Notes under the pieces: generated by a model | What the model was told of the DNA's origin: nothing | What the model saw: the letters and a program-made list of their open reading frames with translations, nothing else | Database searches by the model: none | Program-made: the position numbers and the translations under genes | Shown: positions 17,022 to 28,210 of the stretch, one piece after another | Layout of the letters: each line of letters begins with the position of its first letter | Numbering within the stretch: the stretch's first letter is position 1 | Assembly (NCBI RefSeq): GCF_020832325.1 | Contig: NZ_JAFIEU010000038.1 | Span: 90,523-154,522, forward strand | Source of the DNA: Lunatimonas sp. | GTDB lineage: Bacteria; Bacteroidota; Bacteroidia; Cytophagales; Cyclobacteriaceae | DNA length: 64,000 bases | Direction: 5' to 3'

Positions 17022-19841
17022 TTATTTGCTCAAATAGATGTTTCGTTCGGCATAGATCTTCAAGAAGAAATCGTCCATCAGGTCATCGATAAAGTAGATA
17101 GCCTCTCCGGTTGATTTCATTTCAGGCCCTAGCTCCTTGTTAACATTGGGGAATTTATGGAAAGAGAATACCGGTTCCTTGATCGCATACCCCTTTTTGG
17201 TAGGGTTAAAGGTAAAGTCTGTCACCTTGTTGATGCCAAGCATTACCTTGGTAGCATAGTTAACGTAGGGCTCACCGTACGCTTTACATATGAAAGGAAC
17301 GGTTCTTGACGCCCGTGGGTTTGCCTCAATCACGTATACGATGTCGTTTTTGATCGCAAACTGAATGTTGATCAAGCCTTTGGTTTTCAGTGCGAGCGCA
17401 ATTCGTTCGGTGTAGGTTTCGATTTGTCGCATCACATAGTCCCCTAGGTTATACGGGGGAAGAACGGCGTAGGAATCGCCCGAATGTATTCCCGCTGGCT
17501 CTATATGCTGCATGATGCCGATGATGTAGACGTTTTCGCCATCACAAATGGCATCTGCTTCTGCTTCTATGGCTCCTTCAAGGAAATGGTCCAGAAGAAT
17601 TTCGTTGTTGGGAATGTCTCTGAGTACATTTACCACATGCTCTTCGAGTTCCTTTTCATTGATTACGATTTTCATGCCTTGTCCCCCTAGTACGTAGGAA
17701 GGCCTCACTAACAGGGGAAAGCCAATCCGCTTACAAAGCTCAAGAGCCTCATCGGTATTGTGGATGGTTCCAAACTCTGGGTAGGGAACATCATTGTCCT
17801 TCAAGAGGCTCGAAAACCGTCCTCTGTCTTCGGCCAGATCCAATGCTTCAAAGCTGGTACCGATGATGGGAATTCCGTATTTATCGAGCTTTTCAGCAAG
17901 TTTCAGCGCGGTTTGACCACCTAACTGCACGATTACACCGATGGGGTTTTCATGCAGAATGATTTCGTAAATATGCTCCCAAAATACGGGTTCAAAATAC
18001 AGCTTATCGGCAATATCGAAATCAGTGGAAACCGTTTCGGGGTTGCAGTTGATCATGATGGTTTCAAAACCACTTTCCTTCGCAGCGAGTACGCCGTGTA
18101 CGCAAGAATAGTCAAACTCGATACCCTGACCCACGCGGTTGGGTCCAGATCCTAACACCACCACCTTTTGCCGGTCGGAAGCTGTAGACTCGTTTTCGTC
18201 TCCAAAGCTGGAGTAGTAATAAGGTGTCTGTGCCTCGAATTCCGCTGCACACGTATCAACGAGTTTGTATACCCGCTTGATGCCCATTTCGTCCCTCCTC
18301 TTGTAGAATACTTCACTTTCTAAGCAGCCAAGTAGGTGGGCGATCTGACGGTCCGCATACCCTTTATGTTTGGCAAGCTTCATAAGGTCCACCGGGATGG
18401 AATCCAGCGTATGTTCTGCAATTTTTATATCCAAATGCACCAGTTCCTCGATTTGCTTAAGGAACCACTTATCAATCTTGGTGAGGTCTTGGATGGTACG
18501 GAAGGAAATGCCCAGCTTAAAGGCATCGTATAGGTGAAAAAGACGGTTCCAACTGGGGTTGGCCAAGCTGTACAGGATTTCATCCTGGTTTCTCAACTCC
18601 TTTCCATCAGCACCTAATCCGCTTCGCTTGATTTCCAAAGACTGGCAGGCTTTCTGAAGTGCCTCTTGAAAATTACGTCCGATCCCCATGACTTCACCCA
18701 CCGCTTTCATGGAAAGCCCTAATCGCCGGTCAGATCCCTTGAACTTGTCAAAGTTCCAGCGGGGGATTTTCACGATCACGTAGTCGATGGCTGGCTCAAA
18801 AAAGGCGGAGGTATTGCCAGTTATAGAGTTTTTCAGTTCATCCAAATTATACCCGATGGCTAGTTTGGCAGCAACTTTTGCGATGGGATATCCAGTGGCT
18901 TTGGAAGCCAGTGCGGATGAGCGGGAAACCCGCGGGTTGATTTCCACACCGATGATGGTTTCGTTGTCGGGGCTCACGGCAAATTGTACGTTACAGCCGC
19001 CTGCAAAATTACCGATACCATTCATCATTTTGATTGCCAGTGTTCGCATGCGTTGATACACTGGGTCGGGGAGGGTCATTGCCGGAGCCACTGTGATGGA
19101 ATCACCGGTATGTACACCCATAGGGTCAAAGTTCTCAATCGAACAAATGACGACCATGTTTCCGATGGTATCGCGCAGTACTTCAAGTTCGTATTCTTTC
19201 CAACCCAAAATACTCTGTTCAATGAGCACCTCGTGAGTAGGTGAGGCCTGTAATCCCGCCATCAGGGCCTTTTCAAAGTTTTCGGCACTGTTCACAAAGC
19301 CGCCACCGGTACCACCCAAGGTGTAAGAGGGGCGGATAACCAATGGGAATCCGATTTCTTGTGCGATTTCCTTGCCTTGCAAAAAAGAGGTGGCCGTTCG
19401 TCCTACGCATACGTCCACCTTCAGCTTTTCCATTAAGGCTTTGAATTTTTCCCTATTTTCGGCGGTTTCGATCGCATCGATATCCACTCCGATCATCCGT
19501 ACGTTAAACTTGCTCCAGATTTCAGCCTTGTCGCAGTCAATTGCCAGGTTAAGGGCTGTCTGCCCTCCCATGGTAGGGAGCACACAGTCTATATCCGGGT
19601 GGTCTTTCAGGATTTTGATGATCGATTTTTTTTCCAAAGGAAGGAGATAAACATTGTCCGCTGTCACCGGATCGGTCATGATCGTGGCCGGGTTGGAGTT
19701 GATCAGGGTCACGATAATCCCTTCTTCTCTCAGCGATCTTGCGGCCTGGGAACCCGAATAATCAAATTCGCAGGCTTGCCCGATGATGATGGGACCACTT
19801 CCGATAATCAGTACATGTTTGATGCTGCTGTCTTTAGGCAT
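17022..19841 (-). CDS. carB: Carbamoyl-phosphate synthase large subunit
   Basis: CarB makes carbamoyl phosphate for pyrimidine and arginine synthesis from bicarbonate, ammonia (from CarA) and 2 ATP. Both ATP-grasp halves are present, each opened by a glycine-rich motif (IGSGPIIIGQACEFDYSG and LGSGPNRVGQGIEFDYSC) and containing RPSYTLGGTGGG or RPSYVLGGQGM and EINPRVSRSSAL or EANPRASRTVPF. The protein has 939 residues and ends at about the point where the ~130-residue MGS-like allosteric domain begins in E. coli CarB (1073 aa). That domain is missing. carA is not adjacent. Confidence 0.96.
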   Translation of the reverse strand: MPKDSSIKHVLIIGSGPIIIGQACEFDYSGSQAARSLREEGIIVTLINSNPATIMTDPVTADNVYLLPLEKKSIIKILKDHPDIDCVLPTMGGQTALNLAIDCDKAEIWSKFNVRMIGVDIDAIETAENREKFKALMEKLKVDVCVGRTATSFLQGKEIAQEIGFPLVIRPSYTLGGTGGGFVNSAENFEKALMAGLQASPTHEVLIEQSILGWKEYELEVLRDTIGNMVVICSIENFDPMGVHTGDSITVAPAMTLPDPVYQRMRTLAIKMMNGIGNFAGGCNVQFAVSPDNETIIGVEINPRVSRSSALASKATGYPIAKVAAKLAIGYNLDELKNSITGNTSAFFEPAIDYVIVKIPRWNFDKFKGSDRRLGLSMKAVGEVMGIGRNFQEALQKACQSLEIKRSGLGADGKELRNQDEILYSLANPSWNRLFHLYDAFKLGISFRTIQDLTKIDKWFLKQIEELVHLDIKIAEHTLDSIPVDLMKLAKHKGYADRQIAHLLGCLESEVFYKRRDEMGIKRVYKLVDTCAAEFEAQTPYYYSSFGDENESTASDRQKVVVLGSGPNRVGQGIEFDYSCVHGVLAAKESGFETIMINCNPETVSTDFDIADKLYFEPVFWEHIYEIILHENPIGVIVQLGGQTALKLAEKLDKYGIPIIGTSFEALDLAEDRGRFSSLLKDNDVPYPEFGTIHNTDEALELCKRIGFPLLVRPSYVLGGQGMKIVINEKELEEHVVNVLRDIPNNEILLDHFLEGAIEAEADAICDGENVYIIGIMQHIEPAGIHSGDSYAVLPPYNLGDYVMRQIETYTERIALALKTKGLINIQFAIKNDIVYVIEANPRASRTVPFICKAYGEPYVNYATKVMLGINKVTDFTFNPTKKGYAIKEPVFSFHKFPNVNKELGPEMKSTGEAIYFIDDLMDDFFLKIYAERNIYLSK

Positions 19842-19887
19842 GCTAAAATAAGGTTTTGAGTAGAATTTACTTCTGGCTAAATTGGTG

Positions 19888-19895
19888 CAAAATTA
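19888..19895 (-). promoter_or_regulatory. -7 box (TAATTTTG) for carB
   Basis: TAATTTTG on the minus strand fits TAnnTTTG and predicts a start near 19881, with a leader of about 40 nt. Confidence 0.45.
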
Positions 19896-19982
19896 ACGAA
19901 AATATTGAAACATGCACCGTGTCCCTGGCAATTAACTGAGGGAATGTCTGAATTGGTAGGCAGGGAGGCACTGGGATAGAAA

Positions 19983-20651
19983 ATGATGAGAGAATCAAAG
20001 AAAAATTTGTTTGTGATAGGGGATGTACACGGATGTTGGCATACGTACACCGAATTGTTGAGCCACTGGAACCCGGAGAGTGAACGGCTGATACAAGTGG
20101 GAGATTTAGTGGATAGAGGCCGCTTTAGCAATTGGTGTTTGCAGAAATCCAAAGAACTGGAGGAAGCCTTTCCCGGCGAAGCAATATTTCTGAAAGGGAA
20201 TCATGAACACATGATGATCAAATACCTAATCGGTGAGGATCAGCGTGACCACTGGATTATCAACGGAGGTAGGGAAACCCTAAGCTCTTTTGCCGATGCT
20301 GGATTGGAGGCCCACGAATGGTTAGAATGGCTGAGTGGTAGAGAGCTTTTTTGGCAGAATGATGCGGTGTTTGTTTCCCACGCAGGCATATCTCACACCA
20401 ATGATCCCTTTGTGGAGGAAAATAGGCATGGAGTCCTTTGGAACAGGGGGGCATTGAAGGATTTAGGCAAGCTACAGGTAATTGGTCATACGCCGCAGAT
20501 GGAGGGGAAAGCTACTTTTGTGGGTGACCCGCCGTCTTGGAACGTGGATACAGGGGCTTTTCGAGGGGTGTGCCTGACGGGCATCAAATTGGATGTGACT
20601 GGAGTATTACTGGAGGAAATAAACATTGCGACCGATTCGAGGGATATATAA
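19983..20651 (+). CDS. PPP-family serine/threonine protein phosphatase
   Basis: This is a calcineurin-like metallophosphatase of 222 residues with the three signature motifs in order: GDVHG (residue 14 onward), GDLVDRG (about 40) and GNHEH (about 75). FVSHAGIS and IGHTPQ carry the later metal histidines. It matches bacterial PrpA/PrpB-type enzymes that dephosphorylate proteins or nucleotides. Two ATGs are possible (19983, 19986). The natural substrate is unknown. It converges on the SusD gene. Confidence 0.88.
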   Translation: MMRESKKNLFVIGDVHGCWHTYTELLSHWNPESERLIQVGDLVDRGRFSNWCLQKSKELEEAFPGEAIFLKGNHEHMMIKYLIGEDQRDHWIINGGRETLSSFADAGLEAHEWLEWLSGRELFWQNDAVFVSHAGISHTNDPFVEENRHGVLWNRGALKDLGKLQVIGHTPQMEGKATFVGDPPSWNVDTGAFRGVCLTGIKLDVTGVLLEEINIATDSRDI

Positions 20652-20684
20652 AAAAAGCGCGTAAGCCATTCGGCTAACGCGCTC
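20650..20684 (-). terminator. Terminator between phosphatase and SusD genes
   Basis: An 11-bp stem (GCGCGTTAGCC type) with one A/A mismatch and an ATTC loop is followed by seven T on the minus strand. It mainly terminates SusCD pair 1 and may also serve the converging phosphatase gene. Confidence 0.8.
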
Positions 20685-20701
20685 TTCAGAAAGTGAAAAG
20701 A

Positions 20702-22054
20702 TCAATATCCCGGATTTTGGACCAAATTTCGATTTAGGTCCAGTTCAAGCTGAGGAATGGGGAAAACAAACCGTTGCTGGGAAGGAACACCTAGTAGTTC
20801 CGTTGCAAGTCCGGTTCTGGTCAGGTCAAACCACGTTTCAAACTCAAACATCATTTCCCGCCGTTTTTCCAGTTGAACCTCCCTGGTGAAGGCTTCAACA
20901 GAACCGGGGTTGGCAATAGGGCTGATACCTGCTCTCTGCCTGATGGCATTTAAGCTGGACAAAGCAGCCTCACTTACATTCCCGTCGGCTTTTGCACGGG
21001 CTTCGGCATGGATCAAGTAAACTTCCCCTAGTCTTAACACCGGAACATTTTGGTTTGGCGGGTTGAAATTCCGGTATTTGCCTACGTAGAATTGCTCGTT
21101 GCCTGCCACATCTAGTGCCCTTCTGACGGTAAACGATTTACGAAGATCTGTTTCGTCAAAAAGGTCTTCAGCGGAAGCTCTTGCGAAGAACTCCTGTCTG
21201 GATGCAGGATTGGCGTTTGTCACAAAGGTATTGGGCGTTTGTTGATCAAATTGAAGTTCAAACAGGGATTCAGATGAATTTTCAGTGGCCCAAATATTCG
21301 CAAAATTCTCCACTAGACCGTATGAGCCATTTCCAAGGACTTCTTCTGCCAGTTGGGCAGCCTGGGCAAAGTTGCCCGTGTACAATTGGACTTTTGCCAA
21401 AAGGGCTCTAGCTGCCATTCCACTTGCCCGTCCCTTTGCGGTTCCGCTCGCATTAAGAGGGAGGTCAAGTGCTTGAGTGAGGTCCGCGATAATAGCTGCA
21501 TATACATCAGATGCGGCATTTCTAGATACCCGTAAATCTGCACTCGTGGTTTGCTGGGTGGTAGGCTCCAGAATCAGTGGCACATCCCCCCATCCCCTTA
21601 CTAGGTTGAAGTACGAAAGTGCCCGAATAAACCGGGCTTCCCGTACAAGGTTCTGCAGGGTTGTATTGTTACTAAAACCGTCTATGCGCGGCGCAAATGC
21701 GATGATGTTGTTTGCCGCATTGATGGTGTTATAAGAGGCTGTCCATATGTTCAATGACCATGGATTGTCGATTCGGATGTTGAAGTTCTGATATTCTACA
21801 TACTCCGGAAAACTGGAAATATGGGCCATATTCCCTGCGGCGAACTCTGGAATGACAATAAATGCCTGTCCATAACTTGCACTAGAGGTCATGCTTCTAT
21901 ATGTGCCTATAATCGCTGTACGAGTGGTTGCTTCGTCGGCGAAAAAGGTAGCCTGGCTAAGTTGGTCGATCGGCTGTTTTTCGATGAATTCGTCACAGGA
22001 CGACAACCCGGCGGCCAATAGGAATCCTGATAATGCTAATTTTATATTCTTCAT
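20702..22054 (-). CDS. RagB/SusD-family outer-membrane lipoprotein (pair 1)
   Basis: The 450-residue protein has a lipobox (LAAGLSSCDEF, Cys20) followed by EKQPIDQLS, the usual SusD opening, tetratricopeptide-like helices, and VLRLGEVYLIHAEARAKADG, ending with FPIPQLELDLN...NPGY, the C-terminal SusD signature. SusD caps the SusC barrel and binds glycan or other large nutrients at the surface. It lies 12 bp downstream of its SusC partner. No glycan-degrading enzyme, sigma factor or sensor adjoins, so the ligand cannot be inferred. Confidence 0.94.
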   Translation of the reverse strand: MKNIKLALSGFLLAAGLSSCDEFIEKQPIDQLSQATFFADEATTRTAIIGTYRSMTSSASYGQAFIVIPEFAAGNMAHISSFPEYVEYQNFNIRIDNPWSLNIWTASYNTINAANNIIAFAPRIDGFSNNTTLQNLVREARFIRALSYFNLVRGWGDVPLILEPTTQQTTSADLRVSRNAASDVYAAIIADLTQALDLPLNASGTAKGRASGMAARALLAKVQLYTGNFAQAAQLAEEVLGNGSYGLVENFANIWATENSSESLFELQFDQQTPNTFVTNANPASRQEFFARASAEDLFDETDLRKSFTVRRALDVAGNEQFYVGKYRNFNPPNQNVPVLRLGEVYLIHAEARAKADGNVSEAALSSLNAIRQRAGISPIANPGSVEAFTREVQLEKRREMMFEFETWFDLTRTGLATELLGVPSQQRFVFPIPQLELDLNRNLVQNPGY

Positions 22055-22066
22055 GTCAGTTAGGTC

Positions 22067-25066
22067 TTAGAATGTGATGTTGATACCTCCGGTAAAAATT
22101 CGTGGTTGTGGGTAGTTACTGTGGTCAGTACCGTAAGCAATACCATCACTGGACATTGCGTTTACTTCTGGGTCATATCCTGTATAGGAAGTAAAGACAA
22201 ATGCGTTCTGCACCGTGGTATAGATCCGCATGTTGCTGATTTTTAACCGGTCAGTAAGTGTGTTTGGAAGGGTATAGCCAAGGGTAATATTCCGAATACG
22301 GAAGAAAGATCCGTCTTCCACCCATCTCGTGGAAACAGCGGCATTGTCCAGACTGCCGGGTGAAGGGCGTGGCACATCGGTGATGTCTCCGGGCTGCCTC
22401 CATCTTCTCGTCCACGCTTGGTCTCCGTTACCGCTGAGATTGAATCCAGAAAAGCGGTAGAATGCAGTATAGTTGTACAGTTCTACCCCCCCTACAAACT
22501 GACCCATGACGCTAAAGTCGAAGTTCTTGTAGAAGAAATTATTCGTAATTCCGCCAAAGAGTCGGGGATTTGGGTTTCCGATGATCTGACGGTCTTCTTG
22601 CCTAGTCGGTGGTCCTAGGGTGCCATCATTGCGTTCGAAGTCGATCAAGCCACTTTCCGGGTTAACACCGTGCATGACCCAACCGAAGAAGGAACCTAGC
22701 GGCAATCCTTCCCTTGCGATATTGAAGTTACCGATGCCCCCGAGCAAATCCCCTTCTGGTAATGCCATCACCTCGTTCCGGTTGAAGGTCATGTTGAGGG
22801 AGGTATTCCAGACAAATTCGCCCGTTAGGTTTCGACTTTTGAGCTCGAATTCAAATCCCCGGTTTTGGATCTCACCTAAATTAGTAAAGGTGTTCTGGTA
22901 GCCCGAGGTTCGTGGAATCTGTACCCGAATCAACAGGTCGCGCGTATTTTTGACATAGTAGTCGGCCAATACGTTGATGCGGTTGTTAAACAGAGAAAAG
23001 TCTACCCCGAAATTATACTGTTCGGTAGTCTCCCATCCCAATTCCCCACTCCCGTATACGTTGGGTAAAAATCCGGGCTGCTGATTGTAAACCTGTCCTC
23101 CAGAATACAGAATCTGATTTACATAGTTTGGGATTTCTTGATTACCGGATAGACCCCAGCTGGTACGTAGTTTTAGGTTTTCGACTACATTGTTTCCACG
23201 CAGGAAGTCTTCATCGCCCAAGCGCCAGGCAAAGGCCACGGAAGGAAAGTGTCCATACCGGTTCAGGGCGCCAAACCTGGAGGAACCGTCCACCCGGTAG
23301 TTTGCGGTTAGTAGGTATTTGTCGTGCAAGCTATAATTGACTCGTGAGAAGTACGATACAATACTCCATTCCTGCACGCCGGCATTGGCTCCGCTGATGA
23401 TACCTCCCGCGCTGATGATCGGGATTTCGTTGAAGGGGAAATTGGTCCGCCTTGCATCGGTGAAGGAAAACCGTGACTCCTGCAAAGACATCCCCAATAT
23501 GGCGTCGACCCGGTTGGTTTCGTTTATCTGCTTTTGGTATTGGAGGAAGTTTTCGTTTAGAAAAAGTTGGTCTTTCGAGATACGGCTGCCACCCAGTCCG
23601 ATGCCCTGATTGAAGATAACTCCATTTGGTGGTAGAAAAAAATTCTCCTCGATCGTGCTCAGGTCTACGCCGAAGTTCGTCTTAAAAGATAGATCATCGG
23701 TGATGCGGTAGGTCGCGCCCACGTTTGTCAGGATCCGAAGGTTTTCTGCTGTATTGGTTGGTAGCGTTAGCCATGCAACTGGGTTTTCACGGGAAGTCAC
23801 CTGCGGATCAAATGCCCAATTTCCGGAAGCATCTCTAACAGGGATTGTGGGAGGGGTTACTAATCCGTTCCTGATAGGCGCGGACCGGGAGTTTTCTTCT
23901 TGAATTCTCCGGTTAAGTGCACTGGTTAGATTGACGTTGGCATTGAATTGAAGCCGGTCGCTGTGCTGATGATCTAGGTTTAGCCGAAAGCTATACCGAT
24001 GAAATCCCGAGTTTTTGATCGTGCCCTCTTGGTTGTAGTAGCCAAAAGAGGTGTAGTATTGGGTTTTGTCACTGCCACCTGTTGCAGACACTTCGTAGTT
24101 TTGAATCGCGGCCGTTTGAAAGGTTTCCCGTTGCCAATCTGTGTCGACGGAGGTATCCAGAATAGCGGGGTGCGGAGAGCCTCCCTGAGGGCGAAAACTC
24201 CAAAGGTCTTGAATATAATCTACGTACTCTTCGGAATTCATAAAATTTAGCCAGCGTTCTCTAGGGACCTCTGAGAATCCGGCATACGCATTGATGCTCA
24301 CGCGGCTTTCATTTGCACGACCTCTTTTGGTGGTGACCAATACGACCCCATTCGATGCTCGGGCACCATAGATAGCTGTGGCTGCTGCATCTTTGAGTAT
24401 TTCAATGGATGCAATATCACTTGGATTGATGGATGCAAGAATATTGATACCTTGGTCAGCCCCTCCAAAATTGAAATCCTGTCCGCCTATAAAATTTGTA
24501 CTGCTATTGACCGGAACGCCGTCAATGACGTAGAGGGGCTCCGAACTGGCATTGATGGACGTGGTGCCCCGTACCCGGATGCTGATGCCTCCACCTGGAG
24601 TTCCGGAGTTTTGAGTTACCTGTACACCACCGGCCTTGCCTTGTATAGCTTGGGTCAATGAAGGGAGTGGGTCCTTTTCGATTTCGTCGCTACTGATGGA
24701 ACTCACTGCACTTGCTAACCGCTTTCTGTCCATGGTACCGTAGCCAATTACCACTACTTCGTCCAGGCGGCCTTGCTCCTCCCTCATGGTGATCTCAAAG
24801 ACGGTTTGGTTTCCGATGGAGACTTCCTGTGTGGCCATCCCTATAAAGGAAAAGACCAACGTACGGCCGGCATTCGGTACATTTAGCCGAAAGGTACCAT
24901 TGGTGTCTGTCACGACCCCGTTCCCGGTTTCTTTGACCATGATGCTCACACCCGGAAGAGGCTGCTTATCCTCGCTAGAAACGACCCTTCCGGAAATCTC
25001 ATTTTGGCCAAATGACCAAAAATGGATCCACAAAATACAATTAAATAATAGAATGATTTTTTTCAT
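22067..25066 (-). CDS. SusC/RagA TonB-linked outer-membrane receptor (pair 1)
   Basis: The 999-residue protein has a signal peptide (to about residue 20), a carboxypeptidase-like regulatory domain (ISGRVVSSEDKQPLPGVSIMVKETGNG), a TonB-box region (LDEVVVIGYGTMDRKRL) and a plug with ASIEILKDAAATAIYGARASNGVVLVTTK, the SusC signature. The C-terminal barrel ends in TGGINITF. It imports nutrients across the outer membrane with its SusD partner using TonB energy. There is no N-terminal STN domain, so anti-sigma signalling is not expected. Confidence 0.95.
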   Translation of the reverse strand: MKKIILLFNCILWIHFWSFGQNEISGRVVSSEDKQPLPGVSIMVKETGNGVVTDTNGTFRLNVPNAGRTLVFSFIGMATQEVSIGNQTVFEITMREEQGRLDEVVVIGYGTMDRKRLASAVSSISSDEIEKDPLPSLTQAIQGKAGGVQVTQNSGTPGGGISIRVRGTTSINASSEPLYVIDGVPVNSSTNFIGGQDFNFGGADQGINILASINPSDIASIEILKDAAATAIYGARASNGVVLVTTKRGRANESRVSINAYAGFSEVPRERWLNFMNSEEYVDYIQDLWSFRPQGGSPHPAILDTSVDTDWQRETFQTAAIQNYEVSATGGSDKTQYYTSFGYYNQEGTIKNSGFHRYSFRLNLDHQHSDRLQFNANVNLTSALNRRIQEENSRSAPIRNGLVTPPTIPVRDASGNWAFDPQVTSRENPVAWLTLPTNTAENLRILTNVGATYRITDDLSFKTNFGVDLSTIEENFFLPPNGVIFNQGIGLGGSRISKDQLFLNENFLQYQKQINETNRVDAILGMSLQESRFSFTDARRTNFPFNEIPIISAGGIISGANAGVQEWSIVSYFSRVNYSLHDKYLLTANYRVDGSSRFGALNRYGHFPSVAFAWRLGDEDFLRGNNVVENLKLRTSWGLSGNQEIPNYVNQILYSGGQVYNQQPGFLPNVYGSGELGWETTEQYNFGVDFSLFNNRINVLADYYVKNTRDLLIRVQIPRTSGYQNTFTNLGEIQNRGFEFELKSRNLTGEFVWNTSLNMTFNRNEVMALPEGDLLGGIGNFNIAREGLPLGSFFGWVMHGVNPESGLIDFERNDGTLGPPTRQEDRQIIGNPNPRLFGGITNNFFYKNFDFSVMGQFVGGVELYNYTAFYRFSGFNLSGNGDQAWTRRWRQPGDITDVPRPSPGSLDNAAVSTRWVEDGSFFRIRNITLGYTLPNTLTDRLKISNMRIYTTVQNAFVFTSYTGYDPEVNAMSSDGIAYGTDHSNYPQPRIFTGGINITF

Positions 25067-25205
25067 AAATAGTATAGTTGATTTGGTTTACAGTAATAGT
25101 GTGACCCAAATTATTGAAAAAATTTAGTATATGAAAATATCTAATTAATATATTGTTATATTATGTTTGTTTCAGGTGAGGGAAGACGTAAATCCGATGA
25201 TAAAT

Positions 25206-25245
25206 GAAAAAAAAAGAGGTGTTTCCGCTAGGAAACGCCTCTTTA
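25206..25245 (-). terminator. Rho-independent terminator of gcvP
   Basis: A 12-bp stem (AGAGGCGTTTCC with GGAAACACCTCT, one G-U pair) with a 4-nt loop is followed by a run of T on the minus strand, 21 bp after the gcvP stop codon. Confidence 0.88.
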
Positions 25246-25266
25246 AAATTGGTCTTTAGAAAAGAA

Positions 25267-28152
25267 TTATTCAGCCTCTGCATAAGCCTCTACAGGTACG
25301 CAGCTACAAACTAGATTTCTGTCCCCGTATGCGGAATCAATTCGACGTACGGATGGCCAGAATTTGTTTTCCCGTACATAGGAGAGAGGGAAGGCTGCCT
25401 TTTCGCGGGAATAAGGGAATTCCCAAGCATCTGCAATAACCAGATCCGCCGTATGGGGTGCGTTTTTCAACACATTATTTTCTTTGGATGCGACTCCGGA
25501 CTCTACCTCGCGAATTTCTTCCCGAATAGCTATCATAGCTTCACAAAACCTATCGAGCTCCGCCAATGATTCGGATTCGGTGGGCTCTACCATGAGCGTT
25601 CCCGCTACAGGGAAGGAGACGGTGGGGGCATGGAAGCCATAGTCCATGAGACGTTTGGCGATATCCTCTACTTCCACGCCTACCTCTTTGAAACTGCGGC
25701 AGTCGAGGATCATTTCATGCGCAGCACGATTTTGTTTGCCTGTGTAAAGAATAGGATAATGGCTTTCCAGTCTGGACTTGATGTAGTTTGCGTTGAGTAT
25801 GGCAATTTTGGTTGCCATGGTCAGCCCTTCCCCACCCATCATAGCGATGTAGGCATATGAAATAGGCAGGATACTCGCACTGCCAAAGGGAGCGGCTGAA
25901 ATAGCTGAAATGGCGTGGTCCCCACCGGTACTTACAAAGGTGTTTCCTGGCAGAAATGGCTTCAGGTGCTCCGCTACGCAAATAGGGCCCATACCTGGTC
26001 CGCCTCCACCATGGGGAATGCAAAATGTCTTGTGTAAGTTGAGGTGACAAACGTCTGCCCCGATGCGACCGGGACTGGTGAGGCCTACTTGCGCATTCAT
26101 GTTGGCACCATCCATATATACCAAGCCCCCAAAGTCGTGGATCGTCTGGCAGATTTCCTGAATGGCTTCCTCAAAAACTCCATGGGTAGATGGGTAGGTT
26201 ACCATCAGGCCGGCTAGGTTGTCCTTGTTGGCAGCTGCTTTTTCCTGAAGTGCTTCCACGTCGATATTCCCGCGCTCGTCACAGGGTACCAATACTACCT
26301 TCATGCCCGCCATTACCGCGGAAGCAGGGTTGGTGCCGTGTGCAGAAGTGGGGATGAGTACCACATCTCTGTGGGCTTCGTTTCGGTGATGGTGATACGC
26401 ACGGATGACCATTAGCCCTGCATATTCTCCTTGGGCACCGGAGTTGGGCTGTAGGGAGGTGTCCGCAAATCCTGTGATTTCAGTAAGCCAGTTTCTCAGG
26501 TCATGAAACAACTCGTAGTATCCCGCTGCCTGATCTTGCGGTGCATAAGGGTGAATTTGTCCAAATTCCGGCCAAGTAACTGGAATCATCTCTGAGGTGG
26601 CATTTAGCTTCATGGTGCAGGATCCCAGAGAGATCATGGAATGAACCAAAGATAAGTCCTTGGACTCTAGCTTTTTGATGTAGCGAAGCATTTCATGCTC
26701 GGCATGGTATCGGTTGAACACTTCATGGGTAAGGAACTCACTTTGTCTTTGTAGTGACTTTGGAATGGGGGAAAGGAGCTCCGAGGGTTGCTCGAAAACA
26801 CCCGCTTCTTCACCCTGAAGGCTTTTAGCAAAAACGGCTACCACTTCCTCCGCGTCTTGGAGCTCTTTCGTTTCATCAAAAGCAAGTAGGATGGCATCTT
26901 CCTCGTATCGGAAGTTCATTTTATGAGAAAGTGCAAATGTCCGCACTTTTTCCATCAAGGAAGGTTTTACCTGCACTTTGATGGTATCAAAATAGGCCTC
27001 ATTGCTAAGCTCAAGCCCGAGCTTTCGCAATGCTTGATCGGTGAGGACTGCCAGACCGTGTACTTTGGAGGCAATTTCCCTGAGACCCTTGGGGCCATGG
27101 TACACCGCATACATTCCGGCCATTACAGCTAGGAGAACCTGTGCTGTGCAGATATTTGAAGTGGCTTTTTCCCTCTTGATGTGTTGCTCTCGGGTCTGAA
27201 GGGCCATGCGATAAGCTTTCTTGCCGGCTTTGTCCACCGATACGCCAATGATTCTTCCGGGAATTTGACGCTTGAACACATCTTTGGTAGCAAAGAAGGC
27301 TGCATGAGGACCTCCAAAGCCCATTGGTATACCGAAGCGTTGTGTGGTTCCTACTACCACATCGGCACCCATTTCACCGGGAGACTTCAATAAAGTAAGG
27401 CTCAGCAGGTCGGTTGCAAAGGCAGTCATTACATCCTGCTCTTTTGCACTGGCCACTAGTGACGAATAATCGATCACCTCTCCATCGGCATTCGGATATT
27501 GGACCATCACACCGTATAGATCAGGGTCCGTTAGATCCAGTTCAGAAAGAGGCGCTATGTGGAGATTGATACCCAAAGGCAACGCACGGGTAAGCAATAG
27601 ATCTCTGGTATGCGCGTATACTTTTTCGTCTACAAAGTAGGTGTTGGCTGATTTTTTTGATCGTGGTTTGGATGCGTGGAGCATGGTCATTGCTTCTGCA
27701 GCTGCTGTTCCTTCGTCAAGAAGGGAGGCGTTGGCAAGTTCCATTCCGGTCAAATCAATGACCACTGTTTGAAAATTTATCAGCGCTTCCAGTCTACCCT
27801 GAGCGATTTCTGCTTGGTAGGGCGTGTAAGCCGTGTACCATCCCGGGTTTTCCAAGATGTTGCGTTGAATCACCCCGGGGACTATGGTGTCGTAGTATCC
27901 CAGTCCAATAAACGACTTAAAGATCTTGTTCTTTTTCGCCAGTTTATGAAATTTCTTCAGAAATGCGTCTTCTGATAACTCTGAAGGCAAATTGAGGGGG
28001 CGCTCCAGTTGAATATGCTTCGGAATGGTTTGATCAATAAGCTCTTCAAGGGAAGATGATCCGATTCGTTCCAACATTTTCTGGATTTCTTCCGTAGAAG
28101 GAGCAATGTGTCTGTGGCGGAATGTAGTGGATGGGTGGAGATTAATTTTCAT
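25267..28152 (-). CDS. gcvP: Glycine dehydrogenase (decarboxylating), P protein
   Basis: GcvP is the PLP-dependent decarboxylase of the glycine cleavage system. The 961-residue single-chain form has an N-terminal half ([20 protein letters not shown]) and a C-terminal half with the PLP lysine in [37 protein letters not shown] is another family landmark. gcvT and gcvH are not adjacent, so the cleavage genes are dispersed. The gene has its own -7 box and terminator and is divergent from the M28 peptidase gene. No glycine riboswitch is apparent in the ~50-nt leader. Confidence 0.97.
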   Translation of the reverse strand: MKINLHPSTTFRHRHIAPSTEEIQKMLERIGSSSLEELIDQTIPKHIQLERPLNLPSELSEDAFLKKFHKLAKKNKIFKSFIGLGYYDTIVPGVIQRNILENPGWYTAYTPYQAEIAQGRLEALINFQTVVIDLTGMELANASLLDEGTAAAEAMTMLHASKPRSKKSANTYFVDEKVYAHTRDLLLTRALPLGINLHIAPLSELDLTDPDLYGVMVQYPNADGEVIDYSSLVASAKEQDVMTAFATDLLSLTLLKSPGEMGADVVVGTTQRFGIPMGFGGPHAAFFATKDVFKRQIPGRIIGVSVDKAGKKAYRMALQTREQHIKREKATSNICTAQVLLAVMAGMYAVYHGPKGLREIASKVHGLAVLTDQALRKLGLELSNEAYFDTIKVQVKPSLMEKVRTFALSHKMNFRYEEDAILLAFDETKELQDAEEVVAVFAKSLQGEEAGVFEQPSELLSPIPKSLQRQSEFLTHEVFNRYHAEHEMLRYIKKLESKDLSLVHSMISLGSCTMKLNATSEMIPVTWPEFGQIHPYAPQDQAAGYYELFHDLRNWLTEITGFADTSLQPNSGAQGEYAGLMVIRAYHHHRNEAHRDVVLIPTSAHGTNPASAVMAGMKVVLVPCDERGNIDVEALQEKAAANKDNLAGLMVTYPSTHGVFEEAIQEICQTIHDFGGLVYMDGANMNAQVGLTSPGRIGADVCHLNLHKTFCIPHGGGGPGMGPICVAEHLKPFLPGNTFVSTGGDHAISAISAAPFGSASILPISYAYIAMMGGEGLTMATKIAILNANYIKSRLESHYPILYTGKQNRAAHEMILDCRSFKEVGVEVEDIAKRLMDYGFHAPTVSFPVAGTLMVEPTESESLAELDRFCEAMIAIREEIREVESGVASKENNVLKNAPHTADLVIADAWEFPYSREKAAFPLSYVRENKFWPSVRRIDSAYGDRNLVCSCVPVEAYAEAE

Positions 28153-28210
28153 AGAAGCGGAAAATATGATTAGTTTTGACGGCTGTCAGCTTGATTTCCT
28201 AATGAAGGCA

